DNA of 64,000 nt from Bremia lactucae (Eukaryota > Oomycota > Peronosporomycetes > Peronosporales > Peronosporaceae). The notes under the pieces are model-generated. The model was not told the origin of the DNA. It was given only the letters and a program-made list of their open reading frames with translations, and did no database searches. This document shows positions 1-9,539 of the stretch, piece by piece (position 1 is the first letter of the stretch; each line of letters begins with the position of its first letter). The position numbers and the translations under genes are program-made. Location of the stretch: contig NC_090613.1 of NCBI RefSeq assembly GCF_004359215.1, positions 5,607,634 to 5,671,633 of the forward strand. The letters run 5' to 3'.

Positions 1-71
1 ACTTAGTTCGGAACACTAGCTTCTTTGAAGAAGACTCATGGACGCCTGGGACAACCCTAAGAGAGGACGGA

Positions 72-765
72 TTGGGGAGTATGTGCGACCTGGTCGATGA
101 GTGGATCGACGACACGAAGCGCTCCATCCAATTCGAGCGATACGTCCGCGGCAACTTTACCGGACATCGGTTAATGACAGCGAGCGAGGAGGCTGACTGT
201 GTGTTGAACGCGGTCCGGGCCTTGTACGAAGTCACGGGGAGATCTGGAATCATCACGACGGACCTGTGGAAGTAGTTTAAGCAGTTAAAGAATATTCCGC
301 CCGGGAATGGGCTCGGTATGCAGAAGGTAGCCGAGTTACTGCACGTGGTGGGAAGGTTTCACCCCGGAACAGCAGGCGAAGTTCACAGAAGAACCCTGAA
401 GAAAACTTGTTTCGAGGGACGAAGAGGGGAATCGTACTAACTCTCTATGAGTTGGGGTTGAGTCCCGGACAGTATTTGGTGGACTGCTACTTCGGAGCGG
501 GACGCCGCCACTGGATGGCGTTGAATATTACTGGCAGGTTTCACCAAGTCTGGGATGAAGGCGAGTGGGTGGGACTGTCGAAGGTGAATGATTTCTTTCC
601 CGGAGTAACGGTGTATTTCAATTCGTGTTTGTGGAAGACCTGAAACACCCGACGAAGGCCGACAACTGTCACGAGGCCCACCACCAGCGCGTTGAAGAAC
701 AGAATGCGGCGCTACTGAAAGAGTTCAAGCGATCTGCAGCGAAGACGAAAAAGCAGACACGCTAA
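72..765 (+). pseudogene. Decayed ORF of unknown family (repeat-associated)
   Basis: Two open stretches in different frames (72-275 and 407-643) are followed by a further open stretch to a stop at 763-765, so one reading frame appears broken by a stop and at least two frameshifts. The middle part has an aromatic-rich stretch (RRHWMALNITGRFHQVWDEG) and the tail is Lys/Arg-rich (KEFKRSAAKTKKQTR). An AATAAA signal lies at about 894-900, just before the sequence abuts a tRNA-Met fragment at 911. That arrangement suggests an inserted transcript-like or repeat-derived unit. The family is not recognised. It may be a protein carried by an oomycete repeat. Confidence 0.35.
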
Positions 766-910
766 AGACACCCAACACGGTACGAAGGAGACAGTTGTTC
801 CGCCGCAGCGGCATAGAAAGCACGCTAACCTATTTATTTATGTTAGCTTAGCCTTTTGCTAGGTAAATTGAGAGGTCATACTGTCTAATTTCCTAATAAA
901 GACAACCTTT

Positions 911-1282
911 CAACTGAGCCAAAGGAGCGGCAACTCGACTACAAAACCCTTTCACGATTGCAAAAAAGCAGCGATATTTGTCGCACGGCCTAATTCTCCT
1001 ACTTATCCGGAACACATTGTAACGTACCTGCCTTCGTGTAGCTCAACTTGAAGCCTTTGTGTTATATAAAATTGCTTCTTTGAAAAGATGTCTTCCCTCC
1101 CCAAGGCTGAGGATCTCAATTGGGCACTATTCCACGAACTCACAAGATATTTGCATCAATTGCGATACCAGTACCCGTCATGCAACTCGCAATTTCGTGT
1201 CAGTGTGGACCAGCTCCAAATCATAAATCATCCGACAAGTAGGGTTTTCTACCGACGCTGCTGCTCAGAATATTTAAATTAG
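911..1282 (-). repeat. tRNA-Met cluster repeat, copy 1 (5' tRNA fragment plus spacer)
   Basis: Bases 911-928 are the reverse complement of the first 18 nt of the intact tRNA-Met at 1283-1355. They are followed by a spacer of about 354 bp reaching that tRNA's 3' end. The same arrangement, with a very similar spacer of about 356 bp, recurs at 1639-2038. Read on the minus strand the order is tRNA, spacer, tRNA start, as in a tandem tRNA array. The fragment stops inside the D-arm where unrelated sequence begins. Confidence 0.7.
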
Positions 1283-1355
1283 TGCTCCCTGCCAGGATCG
1301 AACTGGCGACCTTCAGATTATGAGACCGACGCTCTACCAACTGAGCCAAAGGAGC
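1283..1355 (-). tRNA. tRNA-Met (CAT, elongator type)
   Basis: A 73-nt cloverleaf on the minus strand. The 7-bp acceptor stem pairs GCTCCTT with AGGGAGC (one G-U pair) and the discriminator base is A. A D-arm with GGCTCAGTTGGTAGAGC is present, and the anticodon loop is CTCATAA (anticodon CAT). The T-arm pairs GCCAG with CTGGC around TTCGATC. The U-U opposition at the base of the anticodon loop is typical of elongator Met tRNAs. It is flanked by broken tRNA-Met copies, so this seems to be the only intact member here. Confidence 0.93.
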
Positions 1356-1368
1356 GCTGGGGTCCCAC

Positions 1369-1434
1369 CCTGGTGTAGTGGTTAACCATCGACTTGGTGA
1401 TTCAAACGACACGGGTTTGATTCCCGCACCAACC
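1369..1434 (+). tRNA. tRNA-like relic, probably non-functional
   Basis: Downstream of the intact tRNA-Met and on the opposite strand. A plausible D-arm (GTGG/CCAT) and a clean T-arm (CGGG TTTGATT CCCG) are visible, but only five of seven acceptor pairs form and the anticodon stem does not close. It could be a decayed tRNA gene or the head of a tRNA-derived SINE. No identity is assigned. Confidence 0.3.
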
Positions 1435-1638
1435 ACAAAAATTTAAAATGGAACAGACTTTCCGACACCCTTGGGACCCCGGGTATCGTTAAGCACAGAT
1501 AATTCCTCGGGCTAGAGTATAAAATCAGAATTAAAATAACTGACAAGAAAAATCAGATTAAAAAGGATGAGTTGTGAATTATCTTAGTCAAAAACGAGTA
1601 GGTATAGGTTGTGTTAACGATAAATATACAATCAACTA

Positions 1639-2038
1639 TAACTAAGCCAAAGGAGCGGCAACTCGGCAACATAACCATTTTACGATTGCAAAGAAGCAGC
1701 GACATTTGTCTCACGGCCTCATTCTCCTAGTAATCCGGAACGCACTGTGCCGTACCTGCCTTAGTGTAGCTCAACTTGAAGCCTTTATGTTAAATCAAAT
1801 TGCTTCTTTGAAAAAGATGTTATCCCTCCCAAGGCTGAGTATCTCAATTGGGCACTATTCCACGAACTCACAAGATATTTGCATCGATTGCGACACCAAT
1901 ACCCGTCATGCAACTCGCAACTTCGTGACAGTGTGGACCAGCTCCAAATTGTAAATGATCTGAACCAGTAGGATTTTTCTACCGATGCTGCTACTCAAAA
2001 TGTTTAAAGCAGTGCTCCCTGCCAGGCTTGAATTGGCG
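1639..2038 (-). repeat. tRNA-Met cluster repeat, copy 2, truncated in the tRNA by a LINE fragment
   Basis: The spacer 1657-2012 is a near copy of 929-1282. It is bounded by an 18-nt tRNA-Met 5' fragment (1639-1656) and by a tRNA-Met 3' part (2013-2038: discriminator, acceptor strand and most of the T-arm). The tRNA stops within its T-arm, where LINE-related sequence starts. Together with copy 1 this implies at least three tRNA-Met units originally. Confidence 0.7.
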
Positions 2039-2930
2039 GAGTCGTAAACACGATCGTGACGCCTCGCATATCCAGCTCACTCCCCAGCTGAGAGCGCATC
2101 TTAAGCGCCAGCAACTGCAGCTTCTCCTGCAATTTACGATTGCTGCTAGCTTAACGATAATTCTGAATTGGGCGTCAGCAAGTGCTGAGCTGCTGCAGCT
2201 AGTCCTTTCTCGCACAGGTCGACGCGCCGCCTTCGACTTCCTCACAGTCTCTTTGCTGCGTCACGGTAAATTGATAAAGTGGAGCCTTATTTCACCATGG
2301 TGGAAAACAGCATTGACAACGTGGTACAAAATCCGTTGGGAAGTAACGGGGCAAGACCTTCCTTTCAAGGAACGCGCTTGGTCTGGTCTTTGTCAGCCGA
2401 TCTGGTTTCACTCAAATACAATATTTCACTTCGAAATTTTTTTAAGAGTCACCACAATCACAGAACATCGACAGTGTCTTTGAATGTTGATCGAGCCGCA
2501 ACGGATCTTTCAGCTTCGTATGTCTCGGGTATTGGTGTGCGATCGTTTGTGGACTTCCTAAGCGTAGGAAACACTTGGCCATCACAAGTTGACTTCGTGC
2601 AAAGATATATCGACTTCACGTTTCTTTCGGCGCCAGCTGGACTCCAGGTGAAGTGGTCGAAAGTGCTCTACAGAGAGGCTACACAATTTGTTGAACATCT
2701 TGGAGCAACACGGCTTGTCCTTCAACCTCAGACATTTATACGACCATGCATTCCATATTTGCTCTGTCGGCGCAGCGAACAGGTGTGCTAGATTCTACTA
2801 ATCTCCCGGTCTGCACTTCCTCGTGTCGTGTGGACACCATAGCTGCCGGAAAAGCCACATCCAATGACGTTACACTTGCAGACGGCCGGTCAGAGCAGAT
2901 CAATAAGTACGTGAGGTACAGCAATTATCT
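2039..2930 (+). mobile_element. LINE ORF2 3'-end fragment, decayed
   Basis: 2039-2440 matches 12456-12834 plus 13078-13117 in this window. Shared peptide words are LRAHLKRQ, QLLL, GRR and LISPWWK. It is the C-terminal tail of a LINE ORF2, downstream of reverse transcriptase. The open frame at 2279-2791 continues with LINE-tail-like coding sequence (for example RSFVDFLSVGNTWPSQVDF). Frames shift and no RT domain is present, so it is a 5'-truncated dead copy. Confidence 0.7.
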
Positions 2931-4474
2931 GTGAGCGATTCTGCTTCCCGTAGTAAAAGCCCTTCGATGTCGGATCGCGTTCCGACTTCTTCCAGTACGC
3001 TCGCAATTTTAATTCAAGGCACGCATCCGCAATTGCGTTCGTGCTGGATGCGATGCGATCGAGGCTGAGCTATACTTGTTCTATGATTGCACGCTTGCGA
3101 GAGGGTTGTGCTGCTGGTACTCGATATGATGACACATTTTTATACTCACCCCCATTTCCTAAAAAGGATGTTCGCTAGAACAACATGATGGGATGTACGA
3201 TGTACAGTGCAAGTGCATGACTTAGTCGATTTCTGCTTATGCGAGCTAGCGATATCCCGTTTACAGCGTTTAGCACCCCAAGCGGTATGCTCTGGGAGTA
3301 TTGTAATGCCACAAGGGCTTTACAATACTCCCGGACTTATTTTGTTGACATTTTTTGTCCATAGTTGTGCAGGGTCGGTCGGATGTGGAGAGCCTAATAA
3401 CTATTTGCGAGCAGTGCTCTAGTGTAAGCGCACGAATAAATTTTATGCCAATGCATCTAAATGCATATTTGGCGCAGAAGAAATTCCTTCTTTAGGGTGC
3501 TTTATTGGGAAGCGAGGCCTCAGAGCGGATCCCGCTAACCCATAGTAGATTGGCCGGTTCCTTAAAAATAAAAGAATTTGCATAGAGGTTGTGTCTCGCC
3601 AATTATTTACACAAGCGAACGCTGATATGGCTAGGCCATTATCTTAACTCCTGAAAAGGATACAGATTGGTGCAGAACTAGCACATATCATAATTGTTTT
3701 CAAGCAGTAAAGGAAAGTAATATCCATGTCCCGATGCTGGTACTGCCAAATCGAAATTGGACTTTCACTATCGTCTGTGATGCATTAGATTTTGCCATTG
3801 CAGTGCTCTATCACAAACAGAAAATGGTGGGCGTGAACGTGTATTTGCGTTCGATTCTAGACAGGTCAAAGCTGCAGAGAAAAATTACCCAATTCATGAC
3901 TAAGAGTTACGTGCAATGAAGTATGCTCTTGTTAAATTCAGAGTTCATTTGCTCGGCTATAAGCCGTTTGTGATATATACAGATCATGCGTCATTACGCA
4001 CTACGACTAAGTCACCCCATCTCTCACAGAGAATGGCCCGATGGATATCCTATTTCGCCAAATACAACCTCGAGGTGAAGTATAAGCCTGACAAGCAGAA
4101 TGCTTTAGCTGATGCATTATCATGCAGGCCGGATTAGGAGCCCTCTCATTGAACGACTATAATGTCGCCTATATCTGAATGAATCCGTTCGGCTTACGCC
4201 AAGGATGAACAGTGTGTTGCTCTGCTACGAGCTTAAAAGAGCACTGAATCAGGATCTGAATTGTCGGCACGTTTGCGCGCAAGGTAGCACCAAATTTCTA
4301 TCGATAACGACCTGTCGCTTTGTTGCACGGACGCTGCGGATCCTCCGCGTGTCGTTGTTCCTCATGATGAAAATTTGACGAACCAAATCCTCTGTGAGAC
4401 ACACGATACTGTCTTTGGTGGTCATCTCGGTAGAGAAAAGACCTACGGCTCTGTAAGCCAAATTTATTGGTGGG

Positions 4475-4590
4475 GACGCGTGGGTGGGTGAGACCATAAA
4501 ACGGAGTGTCGCCTGTAGAGGCATGGACAGCGTTATTTAACGCAAATACCACCACACCATCCTCTACTTGAAGGATCCCTAGTAACTTGG
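4475..4590 (-). other. Inverted integrase segment inside the gypsy pol
   Basis: The flanking pol is on the plus strand, but this stretch encodes integrase words on the minus strand (FALNNAVHASTGDTPFYG, LTHPRVP). The same region of integrase is also present in plus orientation at about 5335-5440. Plus-strand integrase zinc-region sequence resumes after about 4600. The piece is therefore a small inversion or an inverted insertion from a related copy. Confidence 0.6.
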
Positions 4591-4795
4591 GTGCTTCAGT
4601 GCCAGGCGTAAAACGTTTCCCTAACTTTACAAATGGGTCAGCACATGCGTTCGTACATGCGAAACTTGCCAACGGGTTGAAACCTCGGCTCATTGTGCTG
4701 CGCCACTGGCCAGTCTGCCCGTACCAACAGGTTTCGCACATCTTTGTTTGCTTAAGAAGAAGTAAAAGAAACCGAAGCGTTGCCCGCTTCAAATA

Positions 4796-4968
4796 TAAAA
4801 AATAAAATTAGATTAGGATTATTATTCGATAATGATTAATTTGCCTCAAGTAGAGAAGAAGAAGCAACCTACTGTTATTATTTAATTTTTTGAATAAATT
4901 AAAAAAATATTTAATATGGTAAATTAAAAAATAAAACAATTTAAATTAAGAAGTAAATATGTTGGGAG
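4796..4968. other. AT-rich insert within gypsy integrase
   Basis: About 170 bp, very AT-rich, between the integrase zinc region and the DDE core. It begins a short open frame (MINLPQVEKKKQPT) before running into stops. Its composition differs sharply from the host element. The source is unknown and could be organellar or another repeat. Confidence 0.4.
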
Positions 4969-6639
4969 TCCATTAGTATGACTTTTGTTTTCGGCCTACC
5001 GAAAGATTCGGCTAGTAACACGAGCATAGTGGTCTCTGTATACCGATTTAGTAAAATGGCTCATTTGGCGGCTCTATTGGATACGATTGGAGGTGAAGGT
5101 TCAGCAAGGCTGTGCATCGATCGCGTGTTTCGACAAATCGGTTTGCCAGCGGCAATTGTCTCTGATCGGACTCCCGTTTCACGGGTAAATTCTGGAAATC
5201 AATTTTCCGAGTGCTTGGCACCAGATGGGACATGCCCACCGCGGACCATCGCAGACCGATGGTCAAACTGAACGTGTCAATCGCGTCATTGAAGACGTTA
5301 TACACTATGTGTGTGCTCAAACACCAAAGCGCTGGAGCTCGATGCTCCCAGTGGTGAAATTGCCTTAAATAAAGCTATTTATGCCTTTACAGGCTATATT
5401 CCGTTCTACGTCAACGGTCTCACCCTCCCATGCGTTCCTTATACGATCCCACTGCGAGGCTCAGGGCTTGGTAGGGGAGAATTAGCCGATAGGTTTGCTG
5501 ATATCAACCCTGTTAGCATTTGGAAACAAGTAAGCGAGTTTCTCGCGACGCGATTTAATTTCTAAAGATATGTACGTGACACGATGGCTGATAGCCAAGA
5601 CAAACAAAAAGACCCAGCAGATGCCAAAGGCAAGAAGCTGTATTAAATCTTATGCGGTCGGAGACCGAGTTTTGTTAAACGCTAAATTCTACCTACAAAC
5701 TTGGTTTCTGCGATCTCTATGACCAAATTGCGCCCGCATTTTATTGGACCATTTATGGTCAAGGCAAAGAAGGGCCTAGCTTACACGCTAAACCTTCCTC
5801 GAAAGCTGCATACACACTTAGTGTTTTACGTCGGCTTGCTTAAGCCATTCTAGGCATATCGGAACCCTGCCCACGTTGACTTAAAGGTACTTGCGCCGAT
5901 ACAGGCGGTCGTGCCGCAGATTGCTACATCCTCACCAGGATGTCCAGCTGGCCTTCTTAACGAGGCTGTTGACGTTCTAACGTTAAAAGACGGTTTTGGT
6001 CCGCGTCGAAAGAGCCCTCAAAATCCGAGCAAAGTCCTCGCGAAAAAAAAGGTTGCACCTCGTGCTTTAGAACACTAAATGCTTCCGTCAAGATTTCGGC
6101 ACCCTCCCGCGCTGCTTGATGTGCGAGCGAACCTTCAGTTTCACGTGGAGAAACTTTAAAGCGACGTCATCGTAAGGGCCAATACCAGCATATGGTCTAG
6201 TAACTGACGTACTCTCTTCTGCAAAATCTCGGGAGTTTGAGGTACCTCTTCGACAACATCGCCCATACTCCGTTGACGTTATTCAGCGCCAAGCTCATGG
6301 TCAACTCGGGTCAAACGACGCTTTCCACCACTAGAGTCGGATTAAGAGGATCTATAGCCTCAGTGCGGCTTCGATCCATGGTTGCATGGTCAACCGAAGC
6401 ACTGAAATATTGGCTAGACCTTTCTTCGTTTTTGTGGCATAAATGCTGAACGTAATTGGCCTTTGATCTTAATTAATTAAAGAACATCAGTCTCAACCGC
6501 AGACTCTCTAATATTCCAAATGTTGCGGAGGCGGCGAGACCGATGGACCCGGCTCTCAAATGAGACTTCGTTTTCACTTCTTGTTTCGTTTGGAAACAAA
6601 TCGGTCGGAATCTTCGCATTGAGGTAAACGAAGCCTCAC

Positions 6640-6990
6640 GGGCTCAATCACGCTAACACGTCAGGTACTGACCTCGCGTCGTTACCTTTGGCGTAAGGTA
6701 TCGCTCATGAAGAGCGTCGCGAGCAGCAATCTCCTTCGGCGTCCTCACCGGGTCACAGAGGTCCAGATGGCCAAGCTGTGACCTGCGATCTCTTTGAGAC
6801 GCTCTTCTGCACTAAGCAGAGAATATCTATATTCCCTATAAGCTTTAGCTTTCGCTATCTCGGCAGCTCGACAAACGAGCTTGTTCCTCAATGAGGATTG
6901 CCCGCTCTTGCTCTTCATCGAGCTGATTCGTAATACTGTTGGACTCAGGGTCCTGCGTCTAGCTCAATGCAGCTAAGACATCAGCAGTCC
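6640..6990 (-). mobile_element. Retroelement gag-like fragment
   Basis: The minus strand encodes a Glu/Ala/Arg-rich helical stretch (words DEEQERAILIEEQARL, EIAKAKAYREYRYSLLSAEE) with frameshifts. Similar helical segments occur in oomycete retroelement Gag proteins, but this is inference. 6061-6640 and 6991-7270 hold only broken retroelement-like sequence without a clear domain. Confidence 0.4.
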
Positions 6991-7270
6991 CACGTTCTGG
7001 GAACGGATTTGGGGCCCGCCGACGTTCATCCGGAGAAGAAAGCTTGTGTAAGAGCGACGCTCTTTTACCTCATCCTTTGATGGACAGTGACTTTCAAAGT
7101 CCACCATTCCCTCATCGACGAGGTAGTTGCCAAGATTCTGTAACTCAGCCTAATCGTCATAGGACAAAGGAATGCAAACATACAACCAAACGGTTAGCTG
7201 TTTATGTTCCAGCCTCAAAGAGAAAATGAAGCGAATATTGTATTTCGGTGGCAATAGTCTGATGGGGGGG

Positions 7271-7750
7271 TGTAATGGGGCATACATTAATTGGAGAACC
7301 GTTGTTGTGGTACATTAACTTTAAGAGCAAATACCCTTTATCCTATTCTAAAACAGTGAATTACTAATATATAATTAATTATGGGTAACAGATGTGGTCA
7401 CCGTCAGATATAAATCTGGCCGCCGAAATCTACTTTAAATTAGCTAGGAAAAGGTTTTAAGATTTAAATAATTAAACAAGCAGTACCCCTTTTGTACTTA
7501 AAGCATTAAGTGCCTTCCTAAGGCTTGCGCATTGATCTGTACGAGATTAAAGCCTTTTTAAGGTATATACTCTTGAACCCTAGTTGCCACTTGGTTCGAC
7601 TAACCCCTGAATTCGTTGAACTAGGTATCATTAAGCTTAAATAGCTTGTACGACTTCCTGCGTTGTTAAACCCGTTAGTTCTTTAAAACTAAGAGACACT
7701 TTGAGTCTTAAGTCTTTCTATGTCTTTGGAAGCGAGGTAGCTCCGCTACA
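7271..7750 (+). repeat. LTR of gypsy family 2 (5' LTR position)
   Basis: Starts TGTAATGGGG and ends CTCCGCTACA, giving TG...CA ends over about 480 bp. The 3' half matches, in inverse orientation, 16083-16400 and the pieces at 45730-45867 and 46326-46450. Gag/protease-like sequence follows directly, so this is probably a 5' LTR. The expected primer site after the LTR is not clear here. Confidence 0.65.
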
Positions 7751-8460
7751 ATATGCATTTCCCAGCGCTATGTATGACATGTTTATCGACACTGGCCGGA
7801 CGCTTCCGAAAACTCCGCTTCAAAAAATTATGGCATCACTCTCTGTCAAATAACATGGAAACAATTTCCTTATAGAGCTTTTTCGTCGCTATGAGATTGG
7901 TCAGATATCAAAGCTTCCTGGTGGCAACCTTAGAGTAAAGGTGAAGTCAAAGGAAGCTTTCCTGCAGCTTGAATACACGCAGGCGAACATCCTCGGCGGG
8001 GTCTTCATGTTCAAGTACTCGATATTCTTGAGCGAAGTACTTCATTAATATATCCAACGTTGACTTGGATACGAACACCGACCTAATCATGCAGCAACTA
8101 TACCTGCTCGGGTGCTAGCCCATTTACGACACCTTTCGCGAAGTCAACCCCGCGACCGACATCACGTCAGCTACATGGCGCAAGTACTTCTTGACGAGAT
8201 CATGCCCAGGTGCGCTGATGATCAATGGCAGTGTCTGCGACCAAGGCTTATTCGAAATTACACTATGAGGATAATTTCATCGTACTGGATTTGGATGACA
8301 AATTTGATGTCTGCCTAGGTATTTTACCTTGGCTCAGAAAATTGTTGACGATTCTGAGTAGGCTCAGCACTGGTCTAGACGGCGGAAAACTGCTATCAGT
8401 CGTGCCAAGATCGATGCCGTGATGCGAGTGGTAGCCAAACGGCAATCGCACAGTTTGGAA
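7751..8460 (+). mobile_element. Gypsy gag/protease fragment, decayed
   Basis: Broken frames encode retroelement words such as RRYEIGQISKLPGGNLRVKV near 7890 and, at 8225-8330, a protease-distal segment (NFIVLDLDDKFDVCLGI). The latter is also seen in the element at the right edge (63650-63700). The run ends where the MITE-like repeat begins. Confidence 0.6.
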
Positions 8461-8472
8461 CGGGGTGTTTTT

Positions 8473-8945
8473 TAGTCAACCGCATTGCGGCCACTTGACA
8501 ATCATGCTTGAGAAGTCAATCGCATTGCGGCCACTATACAATCATGTTTGAGAAGTCAACCGCATTGCGACCACAGTTTTTTCTAGTTTGGAGGGTCGAC
8601 AGCGCCATCGTTAATCGCCAGACGATGAAAGTCAAGTTTGAATCGAAAGCCTTGACTTCGAACCATCATGAAAGTCAGCTCCCGCGTGGAGCTCCGCATC
8701 GCAAACCGCCTGCTGACAACCACAGCTCACGTTTTGCCAAGTCAACAACTCCGACGCGTTATCGATCTCGACGCTCACCGGACTTAATAGCAGGGTTACC
8801 CCTCCGAGAAGTCCATGACTCGGGAATAAGCAACAGCTGGTGCTAACCGAAAGGGACAACGATGGCGTAACGATGGGGTTGTCGACCCTCCAACAAGAAA
8901 AAAACATGGCCGCAATGCGGTTGACTTCTCAAACATGCTTATCAA
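8473..8945. mobile_element. MITE-like element with long TIRs and tandem outer repeats
   Basis: The left arm at about 8541-8617 and the right arm at about 8868-8945 are inverted copies over about 75 bp. Both contain GAAGTCAACCGCATTGCG and GGAGGGTCGAC. The outermost 40-43 bp of the left arm (AGTCAAYCGCATTGCGGCCAC...) is present three times in tandem from 8473. No transposase is present, so this is a non-autonomous DNA-transposon-like element of about 400 bp. A 50-bp internal segment (8617-8670) is also directly repeated at 8998-9047. Confidence 0.65.
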
Positions 8946-9539
8946 GCAATTCTCACAGCGCTGATTGGCATTGCTACATCCAATTACTTTTTGGCTCGCC
9001 AGACGATGAAAGTCAAGTTTTAATCGAAAGCCCTGACTACGAACCATTTTTTGGGGTCCGGCGTAAGGTGGCTCCTGTGAATGTTAAGGAGCCCGACGCA
9101 TTAATACGTCGTCCAAGTCTGCTTACTTTATCAAGAAGCACCATTCGACGAAAAAGAAAGCTGCCAAAAATGCAACGGTTCCAGCTGTAGCTGAGTCTAT
9201 GCTAGACGACGAAAACCCTTCCCGGTATCCTTCCTGACGGTCTTGCAGCTGCAGACGCCTAGGTCGACGGAGTGTGCAAACTTCTCAAAAAAATAAAAAA
9301 GTAAATAAAAAGTAAATAAAAAAATATTTTTTTTTGACAAATCCTGACAATATTACTAAGCGGGCAGTCGCGTCACCTCTCGCTTTTATCTATCCCTGAA
9401 AACGGGAGAGAATGGGCACGACGTCGCTGAACTGCCTGCTGCATGCTAAAAACGAACGCGTGCTGTGTGCAACACTGCTCAATGAAGATACCACATTTTG
9501 CAAGAAGTAAAAAAAGGATGGGGATCAAGTCCCATATAA

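Larger units (their letters stand above)
3207..6060 (+). mobile_element. Decayed Ty3/gypsy pol (RT, RNase H, integrase)
   Basis: Many stops and frameshifts break a gypsy polyprotein. RT words appear near 3270-3350 (VMPQGLYNTP). The RT connection follows near 3440-3520 (KCIFGAEEIP). RNase H lies at 3734-4137 (YTDHASLRT, RMARWISYFAKYNLEVKYKP, ADALS). The integrase zinc-binding part is near 4390-4470 (HLGREKTYGSVSQIYWW) and the integrase core at 4978-5290 (FVFGLPKDSA, RFSKMAHLAAL, IVSDR). The integrase C-terminal/chromo-adjacent part is at 5311-5850. No intact frame remains. It contains an inverted 115-bp piece and an AT-rich insert, listed separately. 2931-3206 holds nothing recognisable. Confidence 0.85.
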
